Of a stretch of DNA of 64,000 nucleotides, positions 37,468 through 48,807 are shown piece by piece. Source of the DNA: Pomacea canaliculata (taxonomy: Eukaryota > Mollusca > Gastropoda > Architaenioglossa > Ampullariidae). The DNA lies in contig NC_037590.1 of assembly GCF_003073045.1 (NCBI RefSeq), forward strand, positions 37,688,751 to 37,752,750, read 5' to 3'. Below the pieces are notes generated by a model that searched no databases, had not been told where the DNA came from, and saw only the letters and a list, made by a program, of their open reading frames with translations. The translations under genes were made by a program, and so were the position numbers. Position 1 is the first letter of the stretch. The number at the start of each line of letters is the position of its first letter.

Positions 37468-40400
37468 CTAGCCATTTTGTGAGGATACGTGAGACGTATC
37501 ACCGGAGTGCAAGAGGCTGACATGGTGAGACAGCTGAATGGCTGTCTGGAACCTGGTCTGCAGGCTAGCTAATGCACTAGACAATTCCAGTAGATGGTTG
37601 TCCTGTAACAGAATACAAAGAAAGAGCAATAATAACTAGTTAATGGGAATATCATACTAATACTACAAAAATGAGTTAAATGACAGTGCATAATGGAATA
37701 TGTTCTGTTAACAAAGAACTTTTTCTTAAGAAACTTACATTTGTGCAGAATTTGTTTTTAATGGCAAGTATTAAAGCGATTTTGTGAAATTTTTAATAAG
37801 TGACATGCACTTTTACACTAGATTTGTTATTCCACTTTTATTTCCTGATTTTTTAAAAGATTTTTGTTACCTGTCTCATTAGTGAAGCATAGTCTGTGCA
37901 TAAAAGCATGTCATTGTTTCTTATCCACATTTTTAAATGGTTTTATTGAATTTTAATGGACCGTTGGAGCAGAGAATGCAGAGCAATAAAAATATTTAAT
38001 TAAAATCAATTAATTTAATTTAATCAACTCCAGGATTTAATGCCAAAGACGCAGATAGTAACATTATCACAGCATAGACTTTCAGAGTCAGCAGTAACAC
38101 GTATGCATGCATGACATACTTCAGAAGATAAGTTTGTGACCTTTATGCATCATATCTCACTGAAATTACTAGTGTGTATTAAAACTAGTCACTAGGCAGT
38201 CTGTGTCAGCACAAATATATAGCACTGCAATTAAATTCTGGTTCTTATCATTTTACACAAAAGTTCATTTGGACCTTGAACCACTGGCCTATGTGCATCG
38301 CAAAAGCCTATTTGGTTTTCTTTAAATGTGGTTTATGATTTTGCTTAGATACTTTACAATGAAAAATTCAGAGCCATTTATTTCTGTGCAAATGAATGTA
38401 CCATGTCAAGCGCAACTTAGCTGATTATTTCCTAGTAGGACATGCCACAAAAATTATTCAGTTCATGAAAATCACAACCACCTCCTTGTTCTTCTATCTT
38501 CCACAAAGACATTTAAAAATTTTTGACAACTAACCACAACACCATCTGCAAAATCATGCTGCCTCAGCCATATTAGGTCATCAACATGGGAGGACAAGCT
38601 AGACAGCACAGGAGCAAGCTGGACAAACAGCTCACTAGCATGTCTGTAACACATCAGAATCTCTTATGGTGGTCTCTTAAACTTAAAGGTCATAATAACC
38701 TTATTAAGGTAACCACAACAAAATAACAACACTTCATGTGCATAGCAATATGTAGCTGATAAACATTCTTTAAAATGGTAAGAAGAAATTCTGAAGAGGT
38801 GAACTTGAAGAATTACAACAAATTAACCACTATCAAAAGTGTAAGAAGGGAGAGTCAAATACATTATAAAACAGCAATAAACGCTTTACTTGTGGAAAGC
38901 TGATTCCAGTCTGATAAAGTCCCCTGTGAAAGGCTGTTGTAGCTTAGTTAAGAAGAAGTCTCTGTGAGTGATCACTGACTGCAAATGGTCATTTAGTTCC
39001 TTCAGTTTTTCTGTTCTCTTCTCTGTAATAAAAGGTATAATTTTAATTATTAACTATTTCATGCTCTCTCATTTTCTGTTGTAGCTTTGTGTACAGGTGT
39101 TTCACTTGTACTGGTCATGGGGGAGAGCACACAGATGCAGCAGCTGAGAAGGGCTGCCAATCAGGCCTATCTTGAGCAATGATGAGCAGGTCCAACATAG
39201 GATCAACAGCCCAGCCCTTTACATTTGCAAGCCAGTTCTTCCTCTGGCCACTATGGTATCAACCACTCTCAAAGGTACTTTGATGAACATTTTTCGACAG
39301 TGATGTGTCAAGTGTCATGGTCAGATTAGACCAGCTTATGCCACTTGATTGTTTTAAATAGCGGTTCTTGATGTCTTTCTAGTGTGGCAGCAAATGCTTT
39401 GCACGAAGTCACTGGTTTTATGCTCCCTGTAGAAGACACTTGATCTTCCTCTCCCTGTTGGTAATCATAGTCCTTGTCTGACTCTGATTGCTGGATTTAG
39501 GTATATGAGGTATATGAGGATTGCTTAGGTTGTACAATAATAAACCTGCACCATACCCTGTCAAATCTAGTCATAGCCACTGTCGTCAGCTGTGAAACCT
39601 ATTTTAAATCACTGAACACTGGCTCTAAACACTGGCACATCTGGGGGATCCAGGTGACAGGTGTACTCTGGCCACTAAACAATGGCTGTCAATTTAGTCT
39701 AGATTTTGTTTTGACAGTCATTAGTAACTTTTTAGTTAGAGGTTCGTCGCAGAGACATCGCAGATCGGTGTCGGTGCACTACTGTACAGTAGCAATACAT
39801 AGTAGTGGCCTGAGTTATGTTTTATATCTTAAGATCACAGATGACAATTTTCTGACTTACCTATGATATCCAGGTGGGTCATGTCCCTTGTCTCAAAGTC
39901 TTGCATTCTTTTAAAAATCTCTAGATTGATCTGAAAATAATATTTAATCCTTTACACTGGTAATCAAAGGAAACAGGCAATATTTTTAAAAACAATGAAA
40001 TGTGGGAACAACATCTGTAATGTTACATCTCGAACAGTTTGATTGCCTTCTATGAGTTTACCTTCTCCAGCTCTTTCTTCTGTTTCGTGATTTCTCTTTG
40101 TAGCTTGATGTGTTTAATAGATGGCAACTCAGCTACACAGCTTCTAATTCTATCCGCTTCTTCTCCATGCTGTGACAATCATTTCGAGAAAAATTAAGAC
40201 TGCTGAAATGTAAATTTACACTTCTGCATCTGACATGGAATTATATCATTTTAAGTACGATATTGTGGTTCCTTTTAGTTTTTTTTTTTGTTTGTCAAAG
40301 GTAAATTATTAGTAATGACGGAAGAAAGCTTCAAAGTGCAATATTCATATCTAATGTTTTATTGACGTTTAAACAGTTAACAAATCTCAGTCACCGTAAT

Positions 40401-40572
40401 CATCAAGAACACACAGACTGCAACAAATTCTTATCACTGACAGCCATAACATTAAACAAACTTTTGTGTATCCCATTCTTTCCGCCAGTGAAATCACATT
40501 CCTGAGACTCGTTGTGAATGGATCTTCGTTCGACCATGGATTGAACTTTACATTTGACATTTTTTCTGTCAT
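37468..40572 (-). CDS. HAUS2: HAUS augmin-like complex subunit 2
   Basis: Subunit of the eight-protein augmin complex, which recruits gamma-tubulin to spindle microtubules for branching nucleation. Exons: 40572-40462, 40169-40062, 39930-39861, 39022-38890, 38643-38535, 37602-37468. Every junction phase agrees and the frame ends in TAG. The product is about 221 residues (human HAUS2 235) and almost wholly helical. Landmarks match the family in order: an N-terminal NPW motif (VKFNPWSNEDPF), the basic coiled-coil KLQREITKQKKELEK, LKELNDHLQSVITHRDFFLTK (human has MNNHLEAVLKEKRSLRQRL), ESAFHKHASELFVQLAPVLSSL, and DDLIWLRQHDF. ATGs at 40572 and 40560 are both possible starts; the first in frame is given. 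The identification rests on remembered family sequence and exon-by-exon similarity, not on a search. Confidence 0.85.
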
Positions 40573-40587
40573 TTCGTGGTAGAGCAA

Positions 40588-41246
40588 TAAAGCCAGTTGC
40601 TATTCGCGTTTGAAATATGTTTCAAGTCGCTTAGAGTGATTTTGTACTTTCAGCACTAGAGAGTTCTGGAGTAATGATCACCTCCCTTGGTCAAATCTTG
40701 CGGATTGTTATGCACATTTTCGACAATTAATGTCCCTCCACGGACGAGTTTAAAGTTCATTATCCTTATGAATTCAAATTGCGCAAATTATTTTCAAATT
40801 AGTGCCTTGAGTATGAAAAAATGTCCGTGTTAACAGAATATAGCGTACTTCAAACATCTAGTAATATCAAGGAAAAGTTGGAAAAATAAAAGGTCTAAAT
40901 AAAGAAGTGTACGTCCTTCGTAACAATGGTGATTTCACGACAAGTCTCATGATTCTAGGTTCCCGGCGAAAAAAAAAAGGGGTAAGCTGGTGTCAGATCC
41001 AGAGAGAAATGCATGCGTCGCTAAATTACCATCGCGAAAGATTTCTACTAATGGGAGACAACTCGTGTTACTGTCTGTGAAACATTTCAGGATTTATTTC
41101 CCTTTGTAAATGAAATCAGCTGTTTGGGCGTTTGTGACTATGTACAAGATAAACAGCGGATTGGTAGGGGTACATCTGGATGTACACATAGTTTACCTTC
41201 TTTTTCAGCGTCTAATAAACATTTGGTACTAGAAGGGTCATTCTGG
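40588..41246. other. HAUS2 upstream region
   Basis: Presumed promoter and 5' UTR of HAUS2 at the left. No TATA box or repeat recognised. Confidence 0.4.
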
Positions 41247-41266
41247 TCCAGCTGTAAGATACGTAC

Positions 41267-41410
41267 CTTGTGCCCTGCTACTTGGCAAATAGTGCTTCTT
41301 GCGATGCCAGACTGTTGCTCTGCGCGGTCATCTGGACTTTCGCTGAAGTGACCCGTTCTACCGTCTATCAGTGTGTTTACTGACGCGTCATCATTTCGTT
41401 TATAAACACA
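41267..41410 (-). pseudogene. Relic first exon of a C1q-domain gene
   Basis: The minus strand from about 41410 matches exon 1 of the gene at 42530-43506: KRNDDASVNTL against KRNDDVSVDTL, then, after a frame change, KVQMTAQSNSLASQE against KAQMTAQQNSLTSQE, followed by a stop. A donor-like CAAG/GTACGT remains at 41267. The signal-peptide part and the C1q exon are not found nearby. It is a decayed duplicate of the coiled-coil exon, useful as evidence that the cluster once had at least three members. Confidence 0.75.
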
Positions 41411-42206
41411 CGATTCAGTCAGATCCAGAGCTAAGTGTTATCACAGTTGTTTCTGACTACCGGATGAATGCAGTTGTATCCATTGATGGATGTCACACAA
41501 TGTTTTTTCGCTTGATTGTAGCGAGATTCCTTTCTGCTGCTTCTTTACAAACCTTTACCTCGAGGTTCTCTGCTTCAGCTCCAAAGGCTGCGTCATGTGC
41601 ATTTTGTGTATTTCTTGTAGAGTCGATATATTGCATACTTGACTTTCCACTCCTATACTACCTGGCAGATTTGCTATTTAAGATTTACTTGCATTTTAAC
41701 TTGGATTTTGCTGGGTTTTTATTTATTTATTTATTTTTTGTCTTCTCTTGACTGTCTGGACTCTTGACTCGACTTAGCTATAGACTTATACACGGTATAA
41801 GTAATGACATACCCGTGTTGTGTGATATTTTTTATCATTGAAACAGTATCAGTCTTTAGATGCCATCTTGGCAACATATTCAACTGTAAAATAAATAGAT
41901 ATCAAATAGAGTCCTATCGCTGCTCACACTGTCCTTACAGGTCAAGGAAAATAGTTTCGGTAGCTGACTATAGTTATAGAAATATTCTGTGTGGACCTAC
42001 AAAGGTCGGCGTCAAAATGGCGTCCACTAGAACAAGACATGAAGCTTCGGCATCTTACAGACTCAATGCAAAAAAGTAGCTCGTGACATTACTTGTAGTG
42101 AGTAATACAATCATTCAAATCATTGGCAACATCTTTATCGTTTCGTACTTAAAACAGGGATTTTTTTTTAGGAAGACAGATTTAGACAATGCACTTAATC
42201 ATATGC
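41411..42206. other. Spacer between the relic exon and C1q gene 1
   Basis: AT-rich sequence with a 126-codon plus-strand frame (41371-41751) overlapping the relic. It ends in a poly-hydrophobic run and has no recognised domain. No other feature seen. Confidence 0.45.
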
Positions 42207-42212
42207 TTTATT
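42207..42212 (-). promoter_or_regulatory. Polyadenylation signal, C1q gene 1
   Basis: AATAAA on the minus strand, about 320 bp after the stop codon of the C1q gene and just beyond the tandem duplication in its 3' region. Confidence 0.55.
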
Positions 42213-42271
42213 ATAAACATGTAAATCAAGATTAACAGCATATAGGAGGGAGGGCAAAAGATGACTTTTGA

Positions 42272-42528
42272 TATACAATATAGTTGTAACAGTAACTTAA
42301 AACTAATTTGGTATGCAACATAGGGCCAGCGATTTGTGTTTGGATTGAAGATTAGTTTTACAAAAATATTGGGATGCATCATATCTCTACTTTTGACGAA
42401 AGACGTATTCAATGCAGCTGTTACAGTCATTTTTAGTTATTTGGAATACAGCATGAGGCCAGAAATGTTGATTAAAGATCCGTTTTACAAAAATATTGGG
42501 TTTCATCCTATCTTTGAAGTTGTCAGTT
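42272..42528. repeat. Diverged tandem duplication in the 3' UTR of C1q gene 1
   Basis: Two copies of about 130 bp lie back to back directly after the stop codon. TTTTACAAAAATATTGGG occurs at 42356 and again at 42483, and flanking words (GTTACAG or GTAACAG, AATTTGG or ATTTGGA, GGCCAG) keep the same order. The copies differ by many substitutions and a few indels, so the duplication is old. Confidence 0.75.
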
Positions 42529-42529
42529 G

Positions 42530-43506
42530 TCAGTCTGCTCGGAGAAGGAAACCAGAAAAGGTTGTATAGGGGAAACCAAAGTAGGTCGCTTGAGTGTCGT
42601 CCCAGTTGCCCAGGTGAACCTTCTGCCCAGCGTTTACATGGACAACGGCTTCTGAGCTGACGCTGTCGTAGAACCCGTGTCTGCAGTCGGAAATGGAGCC
42701 CGCTACCAACGCGCCATCGACATAGAGGCCAGTGTGGACGTACTTGTTGAGGTCGGCGCACATAAAGTTGGTGTGGAACTGGTACAACCCCGACACGGGG
42801 GCTGTGAAGAAGCCTGTGCTCGCGTCAAATCCCCCGCCGGCATTGGTTCTGACAGTGGGCAAGACTATCGGTCCACTTGCTGTTGCAGACACGTCTTTAG
42901 GGCTGTAGACGTAGAAGGCCACATCTGTTCTGCAGTTTGCCTGCATAAAAAAGGGGAATGAAATAAAGCCAACTAGCTTGTTCATTTTCTTTAGTAACAT
43001 TGAGAACCCCAGCAGCGAGGTCTGCGAGCAGGTAGCGATTCTCATGGGCGCAACAATAACAACAAAAGGAGGTGGGTAAAGGCAGTAGCCCTTCATACTT
43101 TCCCCAAGTTTCTCTGGAGTCGGGTGTTCATTACCGACAGCTGGAGGAGGTTTAACCGGAGCACCTGCGGTTCTGATGCTAGTGCTCCAACCTCTCATCT
43201 ATCCACTTCCCCCTAAGTGCAAGAGATAGAATAAAAAACGATGAATCTACAGAGAAACAAACACAACTGCTCACCCAGATTAGCCTCCAATACAGCAATC
43301 CTGTTTTCTTGAGATGTCAGACTGTTCTGTTGGGCGGTCATCTGGGCTTTCATTGCGGTCACCTGCTCTGTTAGCTGACTGACCGCTGTCATCAGTGTGT
43401 CTACTGACACGTCGTCATTTCTCTTGTGGACATGCTGGACAGTAGGAGTGGCGCACAGAAGGACGATGCAGAGAACTGCGAGAGTGAAGTACAACCGAGC
43501 TGCCAT
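42530..43506 (-). CDS. Secreted coiled-coil C1q-domain protein, gene 1
   Basis: C1q-domain proteins of molluscs are secreted, form trimers, and act as pattern-recognition lectins or matrix proteins. Exon 1 (43506-43275) encodes a signal peptide (MAARLYFTLAVLCIVLLCAT), a short basic linker (HKRNDD) and a coiled coil, DTLMTAVSQLTEQVTAMKAQ to IAVLEANL. Exon 2 (42940-42530) encodes one C1q domain from VAFYVYSPKDVS through FDASTGFFTAPVSGLYQFHT to TTFSGFLLRAD and a TGA. There is no collagen region. Exon 1 ends in phase 1, but exon 2, entered at the obvious CAG acceptor, reads in phase 0. Against gene 2 this looks like one extra base about 15 nt inside the exon. The intron contains a SINE (43070-43214). 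Expected length is about 213 residues if the frame is continuous. Confidence 0.88.
43070..43214 (-). repeat. tRNA-derived SINE (family 1) in the C1q gene 1 intron
   Basis: On the minus strand it begins AGGGGGAAGTGGATAGATGA and continues through GAACCGCAGGTGCTCCGGTT, CAGCTGTCGGTAATGAACAC, CCGACTCCAGAG and GGGGAAAGTATGAAGGG. Order and spacing follow the fuller copy at 60240-60509 (AGGGGAAGCGGACGG, GCTGGTTCAATTCC, GGTACCTGACTCC, GGGGAAGGTAAGGC). Confidence 0.65.
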
Positions 43507-43625
43507 TCAGCTGTTGGACTGGTTCTCACTATTGAAGGAATGCGACTTTGTCCCCGGCTTTCTACCTTCAATTACGATAGGATCTGCTGGTCTGTTTGTT
43601 CTAAAACGTGTGCATTGGGGTTCTT

Positions 43626-43656
43626 GATTTTTATAGCGATTTTGGCAAGGGCGGGG
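43626..43656 (-). promoter_or_regulatory. TATA-type promoter of C1q gene 1
   Basis: The minus strand reads CCCCGCCC (GC box, about 43649-43656), then, 15-20 bp later, CTATAAAAAT (about 43626-43636), roughly 120 bp before the ATG at 43506. Spacing suits a start site near 43600 and a short 5' UTR. Inferred from sequence only. Confidence 0.55.
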
Positions 43657-43659
43657 TCT

Positions 43660-44956
43660 GAAGCTTGCCTACTAAGCCTTCCATTCCTATCACACCTAAA
43701 CGACTACATTTTTATATACCGTTTCCATGTCATTTAATTGTAATTTCTCGTGCAGGCGACACGTTCATTTCTTACTGGTCCTCAATGTAGTAGTTTGAGC
43801 GTTTACTAGACTACAATGACATACCTGAGCTGCGGGGCTGTTATCGTTCTTGATGTCAAGAGGACTTTTCTGGAGAAGTTGTATTACTGAAGACATGCTT
43901 TTATTAACCAATAAAGCAAATGCTTTCGCATAGAACTTTGTCTCTTTCGTGTCCAGCAGGGAGAATATACGTTAAAATACTGAAAAGAATTTTCTAAGAT
44001 CACCAAAGCTCCAGATCATAATGTATTTTAACAGTCCTTATATGTTCTGCAATGTTTTAAATCACGATTGTGGCTGTCCTACTCCGCTGACCTGTTACAC
44101 CTGGAAGCTTCTCACTTGTATATCAATCCTTGGTACAATATAATAACTGTCACCTGTAGCTATCGGCAGATTAATGTCTTTAGAGACTGTCTCCATATAT
44201 TTTGATTGTAATCCGTGTTTTTCTTCAGTATTTTTCAATAGAAATATAACTTAAGCTTTGTGCACATTATGAAATACCTGCGTCGTCAGCTGCTACGGTA
44301 TTCGCGGAAGAAAAACTTTAGCGAACAATTTGTTTTGTAAAGATTGTCACAAGCAAGCAACATAAGCTGGGGACTGAAGGTTTTAATGTTGGCGACATAC
44401 CTTTGTTTAAGTAGTTAAGCCGGTTACATGGTTAAAAACTATCATCTTCTTTATGCCTACGGGAGCAGAGAGAATGAAGGTTCACTTCAGAACAAAAAGT
44501 TTTTTCTCATGCAACGTAGGGTTCAGGAGCTCGGATTATTTTGGTATCTCAGCTCTCCCCCAAACCACAAAAGTTGACAAGCATGCAGATGCTACTTTGT
44601 TTACGAGGTGGTTTGTGTATTTGTTTCATCTGTTTTTTATACCTCGGTTAACACGTGAAAACCTGCTTTGGCGGTTAAGTATACCTCATGGTACGCATAT
44701 GCTTCAATGTATTTTTTTTTTTTCTCAGTGAATTATTAAGCCTTCTACCCATGACAAATCTGAAGAAAGAAAAAAAAGTTCGCCATGCTTGTTTGAAAGA
44801 TGAAAATTTTCATTCCCGTTATGGCTTGCTAAAACTTACTTTGTAAACAAACTGCACATGTCAGTGACAGAATATATTTTATTTCCTTTCAGGCTGTAGG
44901 TCAGGAAATTCAAAATTCAAAGATTCTCTGACTACGAATTCATGCAAATGTGTATC
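43660..44956. other. Spacer between the two C1q genes
   Basis: Short frames of up to 92 codons only, none recognised. AT-rich; no repeat identified. Confidence 0.45.
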
Positions 44957-44962
44957 TTTATT
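44957..44962 (-). promoter_or_regulatory. Polyadenylation signal, C1q gene 2
   Basis: AATAAA on the minus strand about 220 bp after the stop codon. Its context, TTGCAATAAAGAT, is nearly identical to that at 47208-47213 downstream of the adaptor gene. Confidence 0.55.
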
Positions 44963-45182
44963 GCAATCTTTAAAGCAAGATTACTCATCAGTTTAAAAAA
45001 ATCATACTATTTAAACAGAAGATTATATAAGCATCCTGTTCTAAATAAAAATTATTTTTTGCGGTTGTTCGACAAATATACAAGATACAACCAGCAATTT
45101 AGTTTTAGAATCAAACACTTTAAGAATACTTTTTCAAACATGCTTAGGCGAACTATACTTGGTATATTTCCATCGAGCGGTT

Positions 45183-46058
45183 TCAGTCAGCTTGAAGAAG
45201 GAAACCCGAAAATGTCGTGTACTTATGACCGTAGTAGGCAGAAGTAGAGTCGTCAGGGTTGCCCAGGTTGACCTTCTGGCCGGTCTGGACCCGAGCGATG
45301 ACTTCAGTGCTGACACTATCCAGGTAGCCACGTCTGCAGTCGGACATGGAGCCCGCAACGTACACCCCGTTGACGTAGATGTCAGCGTGGACGTAGGTCG
45401 TGAGGTCGGCGCACATGAAGTTGGTGCGGAAGATGTACAGACCGCTGACGGGGGCTGTGAAGAAGCCGGTGCTGACGTCGTAGGCATTGGCCTCGTTGGT
45501 CTGGGCAACAGGCAGGACGAGTGGACTGTGTCCTCTGGCGTGTATATGGTCAACACTCACCGCATGAAAGGCGACTGTCCGCTTTAAACTGTCTGCAATG
45601 TACATTCAAACCATATTAACAGGTGAAAAGTATCAACTTGCTTTAGACTAGATCACGTGCAAGTATTGTCACTCATTTAGCAGCCCATCACTAGACTGTA
45701 GAAGCTATTCCTGTTATTCATAAAGACTTCAGATATGCCTTGACAAAGAGACTTCATGATGATTATTGGGAAGGTATTATACAACGAACGCACGTTATAC
45801 AGAGGATTAAAGAAAGATGGTGAGACGAATACAATTGTTTATCTCACTCATTTTAGCTTCCAATGCTGCAATCCTGTTTCCTTCTGCTGTCATCTGGGAT
45901 TTCATTGCCGTCAGTTGCTCTGACAGCTGACTGATCGTTGTCTGCAATGGGTCAGCCGCCAGTTCGTCGCTTCTCTTCTGCAGTCGGGACTCACCAGAAG
46001 TGATGGACTGAAGGGCGATGCAGAGAGCTGCAAACGCTACCCACCGCCAGTTCGCCAT
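45183..46058 (-). CDS. Secreted coiled-coil C1q-domain protein, gene 2
   Basis: Two exons, 46058-45848 and 45592-45183, with matching phase 1 and a TGA stop; about 206 residues. Exon 1: signal peptide (MANWRWVAFAALCIALQSIT), a basic QKRSDE linker and a short coiled coil, LQTTISQLSEQLTAMKSQMT to NRIAALEAKM. Exon 2: one C1q domain, from LKRTVAFHAVSV through DVSTGFFTAPVSGLYIFRT, FMCADLTTYVHADIYVNG and DCRRGYLDSVSTEVIARV to TTFSGFLLQAD. The exon layout and many residues match gene 1, so the pair arose by tandem duplication. No collagen repeat. Likely an extracellular, trimeric recognition protein; the ligand cannot be read from sequence. Confidence 0.93.
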
Positions 46059-46256
46059 TATGGTAGAAATAACAAATTGTTGCCCGCCACTAAATTTGAT
46101 GTAACTCAGCTGAATCTGGATACTTCTGCTTGAAGATCAGTTCCCTAAATGCCTTGTTCTTTCCTGCAGTCACAAAAGTGGCAGCTGTGTCGTGTATAGT
46201 TCAGGAGGTTCCCCTCGTCAACTGTTCCGAGTCCTGTTCACTAGCCTCTGTAGCAG

Positions 46257-46267
46257 TCTATTATACC
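46257..46267 (-). promoter_or_regulatory. Candidate TATA box of C1q gene 2
   Basis: The minus strand reads GGGTATAATAG about 200 bp before the ATG at 46058. Weaker than the box of gene 1 and at a longer distance. Confidence 0.3.
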
Positions 46268-47207
46268 CGCCTACCGTTCCTCCACCCTTTTTCAAGTACA
46301 ATGCCGCATTCACCCTTCTCAACAGGTGTTCCAGGATTGTTCTTTTCTTGTCCACTTGGTGCAAGCTGTGTACACAATGAAGACATAGCTGTGCTGCACG
46401 GAAATCAGTGGCCTATGAATCAGCATAGTGCAATGTTCTAGTGTTCTTGCGGACCAAAGAAATTGGAATGTAAGAACTGACAGACGGGGGATGTGTGACG
46501 TAGACATACCTTTGTTAGCCAGGTAAGAAGATAGGTCTGTACCCGAATTCGTCCACAGGGGTTGAAATGATGCGAATTAAAAATCACAAGCATATTGCTG
46601 AAGAGCACTTAAAACAGAGCTCCCAGCATGATGTAGTTTATAAAGGTCACGAAGTCGTCCTCGGCTGTTTTGGCAACTCAACTTTCATGAAGAAAAAGAA
46701 AAAAGAGACTAGCCTGTCGATCAAACTATATTCTCTCAGGTCTACTGACTAGGTAAAAGTCGTCTCGTAACCTTTTCAAGCCGTTGGGGGGTGAGGTGTT
46801 AGAGACTCGAACCACTCGACTATCCGCTTCTCTCTCGATTAAGTCGTTACAAAGTTCTGTAGGGAGTTTTTAGAATCGCTTTTCAGTTCATTTTACACTG
46901 TTTTCCGTTGACGAACCGACAATATCTTTGGTCCAACGACGTTAAATAAGGATTTCAAGTAATCTGTCACCAGTTAATTGCTCACGAAGCTTGCCTGAGT
47001 TCGATGCTCCGAGGCATTCTTTAGGAAAATCTGTTGATAGAAGGTAGAGGCACTTTCCCTAAACAACCTTTTCCCTAAACAAACTAGCTAACCATCCATG
47101 CAACCAGCCAGCAAACGTGTTGCCCCGCATAATTTAAAGCCAGCAAATTCTCTCAGCCCGTACCTCAGGATCACACTTTGACTACAGAGTCGAGCAATAC
47201 GTCCATC
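46268..47207. other. Spacer between C1q gene 2 and the adaptor gene
   Basis: Contains the SINE remnant at 46751-46834 and otherwise nothing recognised. Confidence 0.45.
46751..46834 (-). repeat. tRNA-derived SINE (family 1), internally deleted
   Basis: On the minus strand the head AGAGAAGCGGATAGTCGAGT is joined directly to the 3' part GTCTCTAACACCTCACCCCC and then AAAAGGTTACGAGACGAC. The middle about 170 bp present in the copy at 60240-60509 is missing. Confidence 0.65.
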
Positions 47208-47213
47208 TTTATT
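47208..47213 (-). promoter_or_regulatory. Candidate polyadenylation signal of the PIK3AP1-like gene
   Basis: AATAAA on the minus strand in the context TTGCAATAAAGATGG, 2.0 kb after the stop at 49228. No coding exon was found between them, so the whole stretch 47208-49227 is read as 3' UTR or flank. Nearer signals could be used instead. Confidence 0.4.
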
Positions 47214-48807
47214 GCAAACATGGGAAAACAAGGTCTGTTAAAAGTTTAAGAGTAAAAGCAATTTTTTTATATAATAAAATACTTATAAACTCTCATCACT
47301 CCCAATAGAAAACATCCTGTTTTAAACTGTACAACATGTGTGCTTGATTCTGCCAACAATACAGGTTTTCAATCAGTGTGTAAATACACCATATATACAT
47401 TACCCTGAACAAAGAACTTGTTAAAAAGTATCAATGTGACCTAAATCCTGATCTAGGCCCAGAACAGACACACTGTTTAAAGGAATATCCTTAGTGCATA
47501 TTGACCACATTTCATCCTTTCGATTTTCTGGATGTCTCAATACATAAAAAATCATTTTCAGTGTGAATAATACAAGTAACAATTCTTTTTAATTCAGCAC
47601 TAAACATAAATAAACAGTATTTATGTATAACATTGGTAATAAATTAAAACTACCATGACAGCACTTTGTGTACATGTTCAACAATAGTTTCTCACAGATT
47701 AGCATACACTGTATACCATAAAAAAATACTTTATTGCTCAACATAGAAAAAGCCATTTAAAAACCTGAAAAACAGAGCCAGCAAATATTAATGTTAACAT
47801 TATAACCTGTGCAAATGTGGTTTTGCAAAAGTGTTTGATCACAGAAGATAATTAGACTTAAACAGTTTTTATACATGTACGCTGTGTCCAAAATGACGAA
47901 ACCAAAGAGAAAAACATCCCTGAAATACACAGTGTACATACAGTACAAAGTATAAGACATTGCTTCTCCTTGCACCCAACACAAGCAACACACCAATTGC
48001 CTGAAAATCATATCTTAAAAATATTCACGTACTCATACCACACACACATATAACACACATTTCACACACACACACAGTAGATGAACTTAAGCCCTCACAT
48101 AGGAAGAAATATTGTGATCATGTTAGGAAACGCTAACATGAAATCAAATTTCTTTGAAATTTTTAGAAATTTAGGAATTGAAATGTTTGACTAGCGCTAG
48201 TTTGTAAACTGGGAGAGGAGAGGAACAAAGAATAGAAATTTTCACGGTAGAGGAATAAGACAGTTGAGACATAGCAATGACTCCCATAATACCTGTTGTT
48301 AAAAACATAAATAAACTGTCACTATGTGTATATATGATATATACAGGTCTTATGAACAAAAGACTAATATTGCAGCCAACCTTATCTTAATGTGAAGTGT
48401 AAGAACATAACAAGGAATACACTGACAGAATGAACCATTAAATATCTCTGCAGATACCTTTTTTAATTTCAGATTCACTCTTTAATATTTTTCTCTCTCT
48501 CACACTCACTCCCACATTGAAACATTAACTACTTCTACACAACGTTGAAGAGAAAACGCAGGTTGTTGGCAGCTATACAATGTGCACAATTTTAATACTT
48601 TACCACAGAAACAAGATCTAGGATATTATTCTTCAGAGCAAAATGCAGTTTTCTCTTGAAAGAATTCGTGGCACTCCTGCTACACATACTTATACTGAAT
48701 ATGTGCATATATCTATACATATATGTGTACATACATTTACACAAACAGATGCACGTAAATGCACTGTGTAAGGGTGGCCTGTTTCATTCATTGCCACCAT
48801 TGTACAG

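Noticed and set aside
42530-42961. Plus-strand and alternate minus-strand frames over the C1q domain
   Set aside because: They are shadows of the C1q coding frame.
45134-45587. Thr/Ser/Pro-rich and Val-rich frames of about 140 codons over C1q gene 2
   Set aside because: They are antisense and shifted-frame shadows of the C1q exon, which has the family motifs.
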